Below are positions 55,699 to 64,000 of a DNA stretch of 64,000 bases, one piece after another (positions within the stretch are counted from its first letter, which is position 1; each line of letters opens with the position of its first letter). A program made the translations under genes and the position numbers. The notes beneath the pieces were generated by a model, which ran no database searches, was not told where the DNA came from, and saw nothing but the letters and a program-made list of their open reading frames with translations. This stretch comes from JBMDXB01 sp048594885 (GTDB taxonomy: Bacteria; Acidobacteriota; Vicinamibacteria; Vicinamibacterales; 2-12-FULL-66-21): assembly GCA_048594885.1 (NCBI GenBank), contig JBMDXB010000111.1, forward strand, positions 1-64,000, given 5' to 3'.

Positions 55699-55700
55699 CG

Positions 55701-56551
55701 CTACCTCCCGAGGACGATGACGCGGGGAATCTGCTGTAGGTCGTGGCGGATGTCGAGTACACGCCAGCCAGCGGCCCGTGCCAACCGGACGATTTCTGCG
55801 TCCTGTCCGAATCCGAATTCAACAACGAGCCGCCCGCCACCGGCAAGATGCGCCGCGGCCCCATCGAGCAGGCGGCGGATGACCTTGAGCCCGTCCGGCC
55901 CGGCGAACAACGCGCTGTGCGGCTCGTAGCCGATGACCTCGGGCTGCAGCGTGCCGGCATCGACTGTCCGGCAGTACGGCGGGTTCGACACGATCAGGTC
56001 TGCCCCCCTTTCGACTTCGTCGAGCAGGTTGCTCTCGACAAACGTCATGCGGTCCTGCACACCGTGCCGTTGCGCGTTGCGCCAGGCGACGGCAAGTGCA
56101 GCAGCGGAGCTGTCGGTCGCAATGACGGAAGCCTCGTTGAACTCGCGCGCCAGCGCGACGCCGATGCACCCGCTGCCCGTTCCGACGTCGACGATGCGCC
56201 GCCAGGGACCGGATTCCCGCGCGAGATCGATCGCGGTCTCGACGATGAGCTCGGTTTCAGGCCGTGGGACGAGAACGTCAGGCGTGACCTCGAAGTCGAG
56301 GTTCCAGAACTCGCGATGACCGACGATCATCGCGACCGGCTCGCGTTGTTCGCGCCGCACGACGAGCGGTTCGAACGCCTCGTCGAAGTCGTCGGCCGCC
56401 GGCTCAGGTCCGCGCGTGATCAATTGCGCGCGATCCCAGCCGAGCACGTGGCGCGCGAGTACCTCCGCGTCGATCGCGGCCTCGTCCACGCCGATGCCTG
56501 CGCGCTCGAACCGGTGGCGCGCGTTGGCAACGCGGTCGTGGATCGACGGCA

Positions 56552-56552
<1 letters not shown>
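55701..56552 (-). CDS. prmC: Peptide chain release factor N5-glutamine methyltransferase
   Basis: 283 aa. Methylates the GGQ glutamine of release factors. SAM motif IVDVGTGSGCIGVALA and the catalytic IVSNPPYC (NPPY). The N-terminal helical domain (about 1-90) is as in PrmC. It overlaps the stop of prfA by ATGA; a prfA-prmC pair is widespread. Confidence 0.95.
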
Positions 56553-57628
<1,076 letters not shown>

Positions 57629-57637
57629 TGTTTGAAT

Positions 57638-57660
57638 GGCGGGGTCCCCTGCACCCCGCC
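57638..57660. repeat. GC-rich palindromic element, copy at prfA
   Basis: GGCGGGG, a short TCCCCTGC core and ACCCCGCC, followed by AAGC. The same sequence (one base different in the core) occurs at 61847-61869. Ten bases before the prfA start. Confidence 0.7.
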
Positions 57661-57694
57661 AAGCTCCCTCCGCTCCGGTCGCGCACGGTGTCAC

Positions 57695-57934
57695 TCATCC
57701 GCCGGAAACCGGTGGCAGAAACGCAAGCTCGTCCCCGTCCTTCACAGGCGTCGACAATCGCGCGTACTCTTCGTTCACGGCGCAGGAAATCGACGATTCG
57801 TATGGCGCAAGCGCCGGGAACTCCGCGACGAGCGCGTCCCACACGCCGCGAGCATCAGTGCCCTCGGCTATCTCGCGGCGCAGGTCAGCCGCGCCTGCGA
57901 TCTCCCGCAGCCGCGCGAACAGCCGAATCGTCAC
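57695..57934 (-). CDS. moaD: Molybdopterin synthase sulfur-carrier subunit
   Basis: 79 aa, GTG start at 57934, beta-grasp (ubiquitin-like) protein ending in PPVSGG; the C-terminal Gly-Gly is thiocarboxylated. Overlaps moaE by GTGA. With MoaE it makes molybdopterin from precursor Z. Confidence 0.92.
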   Translation of the reverse strand: MTIRLFARLREIAGAADLRREIAEGTDARGVWDALVAEFPALAPYESSISCAVNEEYARLSTPVKDGDELAFLPPVSGG

Positions 57935-58425
57935 GAACACGCGCGTTCGAGCGCCAGCCGCTGCGCCGCTCCGTCGTCCGGATCCGCCGTCGCCCCTTCG
58001 ATCCAGACGTCCCCGCCCTCGAAGTGCTCGTGCTTCCAGATGGGCGCGATCTGCTTGACGCGCTCGATCGCATAGCGGCACGCGGCGAACGCGTCGGCGC
58101 GATGCGGAGACGCGGCTGCAATGACGACGCTCGCGTCGCCGATCGCCAACCTGCCCGTCCGATGGTGAATCGCCAGCCGCACGCGCGGCCACTGGCCGGC
58201 CGCTTCCGCTGCAATCCGCTCGAACGCGCGCTCCGCGAGCGCCGCATAGGCTTCGTAATCGAGCCACAGCACGCGCCGGCCTGCGTTCTCGTCGCGTACC
58301 AACCCGACGAACGTGGCCACGGCGCCGCAGTCCGCGCCGGCCACGGCGGCGGCGACCGCCGTCGCATCGAGCGGTTCACTGGTTACGCGGTACGCATCAG
58401 GGCGCGCCTCGAACGCAGCAGCCAT
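57931..58425 (-). CDS. moaE: Molybdopterin synthase catalytic subunit
   Basis: 164 aa. VATFVGLVRDENAGRRVLWLDYEAY, IHHRTGRLAIGDASVVIAAASPHR and the catalytic PIWKHEHFEGGDVWIEG are the MoaE signature. Other moa/moe genes are not in this window. TATACT on the minus strand lies six bases before the ATG. Confidence 0.94.
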   Translation of the reverse strand: MAAAFEARPDAYRVTSEPLDATAVAAAVAGADCGAVATFVGLVRDENAGRRVLWLDYEAYAALAERAFERIAAEAAGQWPRVRLAIHHRTGRLAIGDASVVIAAASPHRADAFAACRYAIERVKQIAPIWKHEHFEGGDVWIEGATADPDDGAAQRLALERACS

Positions 58426-58429
58426 CCTG

Positions 58430-59218
58430 TCAGTATACCGCGCGCCAGAAGTGGTTCAGGGGGCCGTGGCCGTGCCCGATCTTCGGCGCGTGACGGATAG
58501 CACCTTCGAGATACGCCTTCGCCTTCTCGATCGCGGCGCGATCGTCGAGCCCGAGCGCGAGGTTCGCGGCAATCGCCGACGCCAGCGTGCAACCGGTGCC
58601 GTGCGTGCTCGTGCTTGCGATCCGCTGGCCGCGCAGCTCGAACGTCGTGGCCTTGGTGGCGACGACGTCGATCGCTTCCGGACCCTCGAGATGACCGCCC
58701 TTGACGAGTACGGCGCTGGGTCCGAGCGAGAGGATCCGCGCCGCGGCCTTGTGCATGTCGTCGACGCCGCGGATCTTCATCTCAGCAAGGATCTCCGCTT
58801 CTGCGATGTTCGGCGTGACCAGATGCGCGCGCGGCAGCAGCTCGGCGCGTAGGGCGTGGATCGCCGCCTCCTCGAGCAGACGGTCGCCGCCTTTCGCCAC
58901 CATCACGGGATCGATGACGAGGTACGGCAGATCGAGATCCTCCATCGCCGCGGCCACCGCCTCGACGATCGCGGCGTTGGCGAGCATGCCGGTCTTCACC
59001 GCGTCGGCGCCGATGTCGCCGGCGACCGCTTCGATCTGCGCCGTGACGAGGTCGGCGGGAAGCGCCAGCCATCCGCTGACGCCCATGGTGTTCTGGGCCG
59101 TCACGGCGGTGATCGCGCTCGTGCCGAACACGCCGTGCGCCGCGAAGGTCTTCAGGTCCGCCTGAATGCCCGCGCCGCCACCAGAGTCGCTGCCTGCAAT
59201 TGTCAGTGCCGTGCGCAT
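58430..59218 (-). CDS. thiD: Hydroxymethylpyrimidine/phosphomethylpyrimidine kinase
   Basis: 262 aa. LTIAGSDSGGGAGIQADLKTF, AVTAQNTMGV and HGTGCTLASAIAANLALG are the signature of ThiD (ribokinase fold). Phosphorylates HMP and HMP-P for thiamine. Its stop is four bases before moaE; divergent from bioY with 20 bases between starts. Confidence 0.95.
   Translation of the reverse strand: MRTALTIAGSDSGGGAGIQADLKTFAAHGVFGTSAITAVTAQNTMGVSGWLALPADLVTAQIEAVAGDIGADAVKTGMLANAAIVEAVAAAMEDLDLPYLVIDPVMVAKGGDRLLEEAAIHALRAELLPRAHLVTPNIAEAEILAEMKIRGVDDMHKAAARILSLGPSAVLVKGGHLEGPEAIDVVATKATTFELRGQRIASTSTHGTGCTLASAIAANLALGLDDRAAIEKAKAYLEGAIRHAPKIGHGHGPLNHFWRAVY
58432..58437 (-). promoter_or_regulatory. -10 TATACT six bases before moaE ATG
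   Basis: TATACT-GACAGG-ATG on the minus strand, overlapping the end of thiD. Predicted leaderless start for moaE-moaD. Confidence 0.45.
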
Positions 59219-59238
59219 ACAGTAAGATTCCAGTCTTT

Positions 59239-59850
59239 ATGACGGTTCACACGGAACGCACCCTGCTCGCAACCTTTGCCACCGACGCGCGCACCGCCCG
59301 CGCCATTCGCATCGCCGCAGTCGCGCTGCTGACGGCGCTGACTGCTGCTGCGGCGCAGGTGAGCATCCGGCTGCCGTTCACGCCCGTTCCGTTCACGCTC
59401 ACGCCGATGATCGTGCTCCTCGGCGGCGCCGCGCTCGGCTCGCGCCTCGGCATGACCAGTCAGGTGCTGTACCTCGCGGCCGGCATCGCCGGCCTGCCGG
59501 TGTTCGCAGCGTCCGAGGTGCTGCCGCAAGGTCCGCTGCGGTTGCTCGGGCCGACGGGTGGCTACCTGATGGCGTATCCGCTCGCCGCGTTCCTCACGGG
59601 CTCGCTCGCCGAGCGTGGCTGCGATCGCCGTTACCTCACATCGGTCGCGGCCATGACCTCGGGACTGCTCGTCATCTTCGCCGGCGGCGTGGCGTGGCTC
59701 GCATGGTTCGCTCGTCCGTTCGCGGCGGGGCTCGATGCTGCAATCATGACCGGCTTCGTGCCATTCATCGCCGCCGACGTGTTCAAGCTGTTCGTTGCCG
59801 CGGGCATCCTGCCATCCGTCTGGCGGCTCGCCGGCGTCGCTGATCGCTGA
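59239..59850 (+). CDS. bioY: Biotin transporter S-component BioY
   Basis: 203 aa from ATG 59239. Six hydrophobic helices; ALTAAAAQVSIRLPFTPVPFTLTPMIVLLGGAALGSRLG and GPTGGYLMAYPLAAFLTGSLAERG are BioY hallmarks. Acts with the ECF energizing module (not in this window) to import biotin, which AccB/AccD chemistry needs. The final codons run into a heptamer array. Confidence 0.93.
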   Translation: MTVHTERTLLATFATDARTARAIRIAAVALLTALTAAAAQVSIRLPFTPVPFTLTPMIVLLGGAALGSRLGMTSQVLYLAAGIAGLPVFAASEVLPQGPLRLLGPTGGYLMAYPLAAFLTGSLAERGCDRRYLTSVAAMTSGLLVIFAGGVAWLAWFARPFAAGLDAAIMTGFVPFIAADVFKLFVAAGILPSVWRLAGVADR

Positions 59851-59938
59851 TCGCTGATCGCCGATCGCTGATCGCCGATCGCTGATCGCCGATCGCCGAT
59901 CGCCGATCCCCTTACCCCTTACCCCTTACCCCTTACCC
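59841..59938. repeat. Heptamer array TGATCGC/CGATCGC and CTTACCC
   Basis: Fourteen consecutive 7-base units: ten of the YGATCSC type (starting inside the last bioY codons; the second contains its TGA stop) then four CTTACCC. It fills the whole gap between convergent bioY and the AlkP-like gene, ending three bases before the latter's stop. Confidence 0.95.
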
Positions 59939-59940
59939 TT

Positions 59941-61944
59941 TCACCTCACGTACCCGAGACTCCTGAGCCGCTCCAGCATCGCATCGTCCAGCGGCTGACC
60001 GCTTCGCGGCGCCGTTGCGCCCGCTGGCGGCCCGTACGTCGTCACTTCGCGCACAGGATACTTCGCAACAAACACCTCGCTCAGCATCGGCAGGAGCGGA
60101 CGCCCCGCGAGGTCGCCGCTATGCGGGAGGCCGAGTGCGTAGAGAATGGTCGGCGCCACATCGGTCGGCCTGGCGTCGATCCGTGCGCCGTGACGCGCGG
60201 CGCCGCCGGACAACGTCAGGCGCCCGGCAACCGGCTGGCTGACACGGCCGGGCGACGTCAGCACGAAGATGAGATCGCCGGGTCGCGCGGCGAGCATTCC
60301 CCCCAGCAGCTGGTCGAGGAACAGGTAGTACGCACGCAGCGCATCGACTCTGGCCGCGATTGAAGAAGTCGTCAGCGCTGCGCCGGCCCCGCCGAACAGC
60401 ATGTGCTGCGCGACGTCGAGCCCAGGGAGATACACGGTCAAGAAATCGGGCGCGTCGCCCTGGACGGCCTCCGCGAGCGTCACCTGCAGCGCATCGAGCT
60501 CCGCGGATCGCCGGATCACGTCTCGGACCCAGCGATCGGTCACGTGCTCGGTAAGCGACGCAGGGATCCGGTTCAGCGCGCGCTGACGGATCGCCGTCCA
60601 CTCGTTCTTCAACCGATCGTACAGCTCGACGGGGGCGATCTCGGCGTCGAGCGATCCGCCGCGTTCGAGACGCAGCGCCGCACGGTCGCTGAGGATGGTC
60701 GCCGTGCTGTGCACCGGTGCCGGCCACGTCGCCCACCAGTTCACGACGACGGTACGCAGTCCGCTCTCCGCCGCCACCTCCCACATCGTCTTTGCGCGGC
60801 GTTCCTCGCCGCTGGCTATTGCCGGACGCGTGAGACGTAGGAGATCGGTCGCGGCCTGGATCGCCGAGGCGACGGGCGATTGCGACACACCCGAAACGCT
60901 GCCCTGGACCCCGGCCACCCGGCGCGTTTCGAGACGCTGAACGCCATGAACGTCCGGCGGTTGTCCGGTCGCGAGCGTCGTCCATGCGCGTGCCGGATCC
61001 GTGGTGTCTTCAGGGGCGACATCCGCTCGTGCGCCGCCGAGTGCGGCGGCAAACGCTGGCGCGCGTCCCTCAGCGGCGAGCGCATCGAGGACGGCGGTGT
61101 CGAATCCGTCGATGGCTATGAGACGGACGCGGAAGCCGCTCGGCACGACGGTCAGCACCGGCCGGGCGGTGACCTGCGTCTCCGCCGGCGCGGCGAGCAT
61201 CAACCGCACCGCGGCGCCGCCGAACGCGAGCACGCCCGCTGCGAGCGACGCCCGCCACGAAAAGATCGACGGCGCACGCGGCCCGGCGCTGTCAGCCGAA
61301 TGCTGACCGCGCGCCATGATGACCGCGAGCGACATGACGGTCACCGCGTGGCCGAGGAGCAGGCTGATCGTCACGGCCACGACGAGCGCCAATGCCGTCC
61401 ACACCGGCGCCGACCAGCCCGGTGCGTTCGCCGTTCGCCACCACAGCGTGAGATAGACGAGACATCCTGCGCTCACCACCGTGCCAAGCGCCAGCGACAG
61501 CGCGCGCGCCCGCTGGACGACGAATGCGCCGCCCGCGAAGAGCAGCAGCAGGCTCGCGACGAACGCGGCGATGGTGACGGCGGCGCCGAACAACACGCCG
61601 AGGTAAATTGCGAGTACGACGGCGTCGCGCGGTCCTGTGACGAGACCGGTCAGGCGGCTGCCGATGCCAATCGCCGCGGCGGGGCCGAGCAGCACTGCGG
61701 CGATCGCGCCAATGCGCAGGCTGGCGAGCAGCGCGATAGTCGCCGGCCGCCTCGTCTCGCGGGCCGGACCGAGAACGAATCGATCGACCCCGGCGTCGAG
61801 ATACCCCAACGATCTGAGCTGTTGCCTCAGATCGTCGATTTTGATCGGCGGGGACCCCTGCACCCCGCCAAGCGCGTCGCTCGCGGGGACCCCAGGCCCC
61901 GCTCCGCTCCGCGCGCGCTGCTCATCAACGGAATCAGGTTTCAC
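59941..61944 (-). CDS. AlkP-superfamily membrane protein (phosphodiesterase-like)
   Basis: 667 aa from GTG 61944, which overlaps the polyprenyl synthase stop. The N-terminal region has 6-7 hydrophobic helices (about 70-265); the C-terminal half is an AlkP/nucleotide-pyrophosphatase-type domain: VRLIAIDGFDTAVLD (metal Asp), DTTDPARAWTTLATG (nucleophile Thr) and YLPGLDVAQHMLFGG (Asp/His). The expected DHG is replaced by LTSPG, so it may not bind both metals. Short LRSLGY(L/V) motifs occur near both termini. Substrate unknown. A GC-rich palindrome (61847-61869) is read in frame near the N-terminus. Confidence 0.78.
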   Translation of the reverse strand: MKPDSVDEQRARSGAGPGVPASDALGGVQGSPPIKIDDLRQQLRSLGYLDAGVDRFVLGPARETRRPATIALLASLRIGAIAAVLLGPAAAIGIGSRLTGLVTGPRDAVVLAIYLGVLFGAAVTIAAFVASLLLLFAGGAFVVQRARALSLALGTVVSAGCLVYLTLWWRTANAPGWSAPVWTALALVVAVTISLLLGHAVTVMSLAVIMARGQHSADSAGPRAPSIFSWRASLAAGVLAFGGAAVRLMLAAPAETQVTARPVLTVVPSGFRVRLIAIDGFDTAVLDALAAEGRAPAFAAALGGARADVAPEDTTDPARAWTTLATGQPPDVHGVQRLETRRVAGVQGSVSGVSQSPVASAIQAATDLLRLTRPAIASGEERRAKTMWEVAAESGLRTVVVNWWATWPAPVHSTATILSDRAALRLERGGSLDAEIAPVELYDRLKNEWTAIRQRALNRIPASLTEHVTDRWVRDVIRRSAELDALQVTLAEAVQGDAPDFLTVYLPGLDVAQHMLFGGAGAALTTSSIAARVDALRAYYLFLDQLLGGMLAARPGDLIFVLTSPGRVSQPVAGRLTLSGGAARHGARIDARPTDVAPTILYALGLPHSGDLAGRPLLPMLSEVFVAKYPVREVTTYGPPAGATAPRSGQPLDDAMLERLRSLGYVR
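61847..61869. repeat. GC-rich palindromic element, copy inside the AlkP-like gene
   Basis: Same GGCGGGG-core-ACCCCGCC-AAGC as at 57638-57660 with one base different. Here it is translated in the N-terminal part (GGVQGSPP region). Confidence 0.7.
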
Positions 61945-62804
61945 AGGCTCCGTCCCGCGACGAAGGCGGACAACTCCCTCAGGCGATCCGCGCGCCGGCC
62001 GAACGGCGTCAACGCGAGGTTTGCCGTGTCGCACAACTCCTTCGCGAGCTGACGCGCGCCGGCAATGCCGCTGAACGAGACGAACGTCGTCTTCTTGACG
62101 TCCGCTCGGATCGCTTTCCCTGTCTGGCCGGGATCGCCGGTGACGTCGAGGAGGTCGTCGACGATCTGGAACGCAAGCCCCAGGTTTTTCGCGAACGCCG
62201 CCAGCGACCCGATCGCCTCCGCCGAGGCGCCGGCCGTCAGCGCGCCCGCGGTTGCCGCCGCGCTGAACAACGCGCCCGTCTTGCCGCGATGAATGCGCTC
62301 GAGCATCTCGAAGTTGATTTGCTGGTCGGTCGCGAGCAGGTCGGCGCTCTGGCCGCCGATCAGGCCATCCGTGCCGATGGCGTCGGAGAGGAGGGCGGTG
62401 AGCCGGGCCGCGAGCGGCGCGTCATAGCCGCGGGCGATCGTCCCGAACGCGAGGTTGAGCAATCCAAACGCGGCCAAAATCGCGATGGCTTCCCCGAATT
62501 CGAGATGGTTCGCCTTCCGTCCGCGCCGCAGTGGCGCGTTGTCCATGCTGGGCAGGTCGTCGAGGATCAAAGAGGACGCGTGCACCAGTTCCATCACCGT
62601 CGCGGCGGCAAGCGCTCGGCCGATGTTCCCGCCGCAGAGCTCCGCCGAGAGTAGCGTAAGGACGGGCCGCACACGCTTCGACGGTGCGAGCGTCGTGTAG
62701 GCCATCGAGCGTTCCACCGGCTCGTGGGATGAGGGAAGCAGCCGCTGAAGCTCGGCGTCGACGTGATGCTGATACTCCCCGAAGAACGGCGGGACAAACG
62801 CCAT
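61941..62804 (-). CDS. Polyprenyl diphosphate synthase (GGPP/FPP type)
   Basis: 287 aa, trans-isoprenyl chain elongation. First Asp-rich motif SLILDDLPSMD (DDXXXXD form, typical of bacterial FPP/GGPP synthases), GGQSADLL, and second motif FQIVDDLLDVTGD. It makes the diphosphates used by quinone and membrane-lipid prenyltransferases. Chain length cannot be decided reliably. Lies 8 bases after the methyltransferase. Confidence 0.93.
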   Translation of the reverse strand: MAFVPPFFGEYQHHVDAELQRLLPSSHEPVERSMAYTTLAPSKRVRPVLTLLSAELCGGNIGRALAAATVMELVHASSLILDDLPSMDNAPLRRGRKANHLEFGEAIAILAAFGLLNLAFGTIARGYDAPLAARLTALLSDAIGTDGLIGGQSADLLATDQQINFEMLERIHRGKTGALFSAAATAGALTAGASAEAIGSLAAFAKNLGLAFQIVDDLLDVTGDPGQTGKAIRADVKKTTFVSFSGIAGARQLAKELCDTANLALTPFGRRADRLRELSAFVAGRSL

Positions 62805-62812
62805 CGCCTGCG

Positions 62813-63460
62813 CTACTTTCCGAACACCAGCATGTAGTGATAGCGCAGGAAATCCGAGCGAGCGATCAGCCGCAGGCCGGCTGCCGTGGCATCGCGGACG
62901 ACGCGCTCGGGATCGACGCGCTCTTCCATCCGCGGACCGGGACCATGGCCTTCCTTCGTGAAGTTGACGATGCCGATGCGGCCGTTCGGTTTCAGCGAGC
63001 GCGCCAGGTTTCGCAGCAGTGCGACCGGCTGGGCCATCTCGTGGTAGGCATCGACGATCAGCGCGGCGTCGAGCACGTTCGGAGGCAGCTTCGGATCCGA
63101 CGAGGTGCCAAGCTGGAAACGGACGCGTTTGCTGAGGCCCTCGCGTTCCACGCGCCGCTGCATCGCCTCGATCATCTCGCGCTGGACGTCCTCAGCGTAG
63201 ACGATGCCGTTCGGTCCGACCCGGCGCGCCAGCCTGATCGTGAACCAGCCGCCGCCGGCGCCCAGGTCAGCGACGACGCTGCCGTCGTAGATGCCCAGCG
63301 CGTCCATGATTTCGCCGGGCCGCTGCCACGCGTCGCGATCCGGTCCCTCGAGCAGGCCGAGATCTGTCGGCGGAAACAGCCGCCCGTGCTGACGCGCGTC
63401 CGGCGCCGCTCCGGCGAGGAGCGCCATGGCGGCGATGATGATCAGTGTGATGCGGCTCAC
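62813..63460 (-). CDS. Exported SAM-dependent methyltransferase
   Basis: 215 aa from GTG 63460. The N-terminus VSRITLIIIAAMALLAGAAPDARQ looks like a signal peptide. The methyltransferase fold is intact: VVADLGAGGGWFTIRLAR, IVYAEDVQREM, LDAALIVDAYHEMAQP. An exported methyltransferase would have no obvious SAM supply; similar predicted ones exist in proteobacteria. ATG 63427 (MALLAG) would remove most of the signal. The frame is open far upstream because it crosses the repeats; that is not taken as coding. Confidence 0.75.
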   Translation of the reverse strand: MSRITLIIIAAMALLAGAAPDARQHGRLFPPTDLGLLEGPDRDAWQRPGEIMDALGIYDGSVVADLGAGGGWFTIRLARRVGPNGIVYAEDVQREMIEAMQRRVEREGLSKRVRFQLGTSSDPKLPPNVLDAALIVDAYHEMAQPVALLRNLARSLKPNGRIGIVNFTKEGHGPGPRMEERVDPERVVRDATAAGLRLIARSDFLRYHYMLVFGK

Positions 63461-63468
63461 CGGCTTCT

Positions 63469-64000
63469 TCAGCGTTCGGTCGACTTCTTTGGGCGTGGGG
63501 CCCCACCCCCACGCGCGCTCGCTCGGCGGCGCCGCTTCGCGGTGCTGCCCTCCGGCGCCTCGCTCGGGCCGCGGGCGCTTTTTGGCGCGCGTGGGGCCCC
63601 ACCCCCACGCGCGCTCGCTCGGCGGCGCCGCTTCGCGGCGCTGCCCTCCGGCGCCTCGCTCGGAGCCCCGAGCCCCGGCCCCCGGACCCCGGGAGTCGTC
63701 ATTGCCTCGACCGACAGGATCTCGTCGAGTTGCCGCTCCGGCAGCAGTTCGCGCTCGAGCACGAGCTCGCGGATCGACCGGCCCGTCTTCACCGCCGTCT
63801 TGGCGATGTCCGCCGTGGCCGCGTAGCCGATGAACGGGCTCAGCGCCGTCGCCACCGCGGTGCTGCGCTCGAGCAACTCGCGGCAGCGTTCCTCGTCCGC
63901 GACGATGCCGGCGACGCAGCGCGTCTGCAGGACCGTCATGGCATTCGTCAGGATGCGCGTGGCGAACAGCGCATTCCACGCTATCACGGGCATCATGACG
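63469..64000 (-). CDS. Aspartate ammonia-lyase/fumarase, C-terminal part (cut by window edge)
   Basis: Minus-strand C-terminal region of the class II fumarase/aspartase superfamily: MPVIAWNALFATRILTNAM, ALSPFIGYAATADIAKTAVKTGRS, ERQLDEILSVEAMTTPG. The catalytic SS loop lies outside the window. After AMTTPGVRG the frame continues for about 65 residues, low complexity and Arg/Lys/Gly-rich, encoded by two copies of a 75-bp repeat in frame (AKRRRRASARGGGAPR twice). Aspartase versus fumarase cannot be settled. Confidence 0.85.
   Translation of the reverse strand, partial: VMMPVIAWNALFATRILTNAMTVLQTRCVAGIVADEERCRELLERSTAVATALSPFIGYAATADIAKTAVKTGRSIRELVLERELLPERQLDEILSVEAMTTPGVRGPGLGAPSEAPEGSAAKRRRRASARGGGAPRAPKSARGPSEAPEGSTAKRRRRASARGGGAPRPKKSTER
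63493..63663. repeat. Two 75-bp direct repeats in the aspartase 3' end
   Basis: Copies at 63493-63567 and 63589-63663 (one mismatch; 96-base period, so in frame). Each begins with the palindrome-rich GCGTGGGGCCCCACCCCCACGC. The spacer contains GCGGGCGCTTTTTGGCGC. Confidence 0.93.

Noticed and set aside
62813..63979. A 388-aa methyltransferase
   Set aside because: The upstream portion is antisense-like repeat sequence in another frame of the aspartase end.

Overview
This 64-kb, GC-rich, densely coding window looks like ordinary chromosome of a diderm bacterium. LptD, Lgt, LspA, TonB-ExbB-ExbD and several predicted lipoproteins indicate an outer membrane. MenC suggests menaquinone. Gene content, ATGA/GTGA start-stop overlaps and several small lineage-type secreted proteins fit an acidobacterium of the Vicinamibacteria type, but that placement is inference from style and content, not a database match. 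I see no rRNA, tRNA, CRISPR array, prophage, transposase or integrase.

Layout. (1) 1-7.4 kb: 5' part of glyA, rpiB, an RlmI-type rRNA methyltransferase, an ankyrin protein, a 24-unit heptamer array in front of thiC, two small secreted proteins, an M20 peptidase and htpX. (2) 7.6-11 kb: clpA and a radical SAM protein. (3) 20.6-11.1 kb, minus strand: one tightly packed series of deoxynucleoside kinase, accD, folC, lptD, rfbB, a sugar-nucleotide epimerase, a fused phytol-kinase/DUF92 protein and a UbiA prenyltransferase, ending in a 79-bp inverted repeat. (4) 20.6-24.4 kb: menC and a HEAT-cyclophilin lipoprotein, then two unlisted 17-codon genes encoding the identical peptide MAKKTAKGGKKKGGKKR, each followed by a hairpin terminator. 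(5) 24.5-32.9 kb: a TPR protein and ddl (minus), diverging from tgt-yajC-secD-secF-uppP-DUF502 (plus). (6) 33-36.6 kb: tonB-exbB-exbD-exbD facing a TPR lipoprotein. (7) 36.8-44.6 kb: rel, ridA, rpmB, a Cys-rich protein, an unknown protein, a DksA-like factor and lon. (8) 50.2-44.6 kb, minus: ileS-lspA-lgt-rluD-like-nudix. (9) 50.3-55.4 kb: a LecA-like secreted protein; a paired M16 protease, HAD hydrolase and GNAT protein. (10) 59.2-55.4 kb, minus: thiD-moaE-moaD-prfA-prmC-HIT, with bioY divergent. (11) 64-59.9 kb, minus: aspartase/fumarase C-terminus, exported methyltransferase, polyprenyl synthase and an AlkP-like membrane protein.

Themes. Envelope biogenesis dominates: LptD, Ddl, UppP, SecDF-YajC, Lgt/LspA, TonB system. 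Isoprenoid handling recurs (polyprenyl synthase, UbiA, prenyl-alcohol kinase fusion, UppP, MenC). Thiamine (thiC, thiD) and molybdopterin (moaD, moaE) genes are scattered.

Three signals stand out beyond ordinary genes: the twin lysine-rich micropeptides, which differ only by six synonymous changes; tandem arrays of different heptanucleotides at three intergenic sites; and a repeated TANNNT-N6-start-codon arrangement at nine genes, which suggests widespread leaderless transcription.
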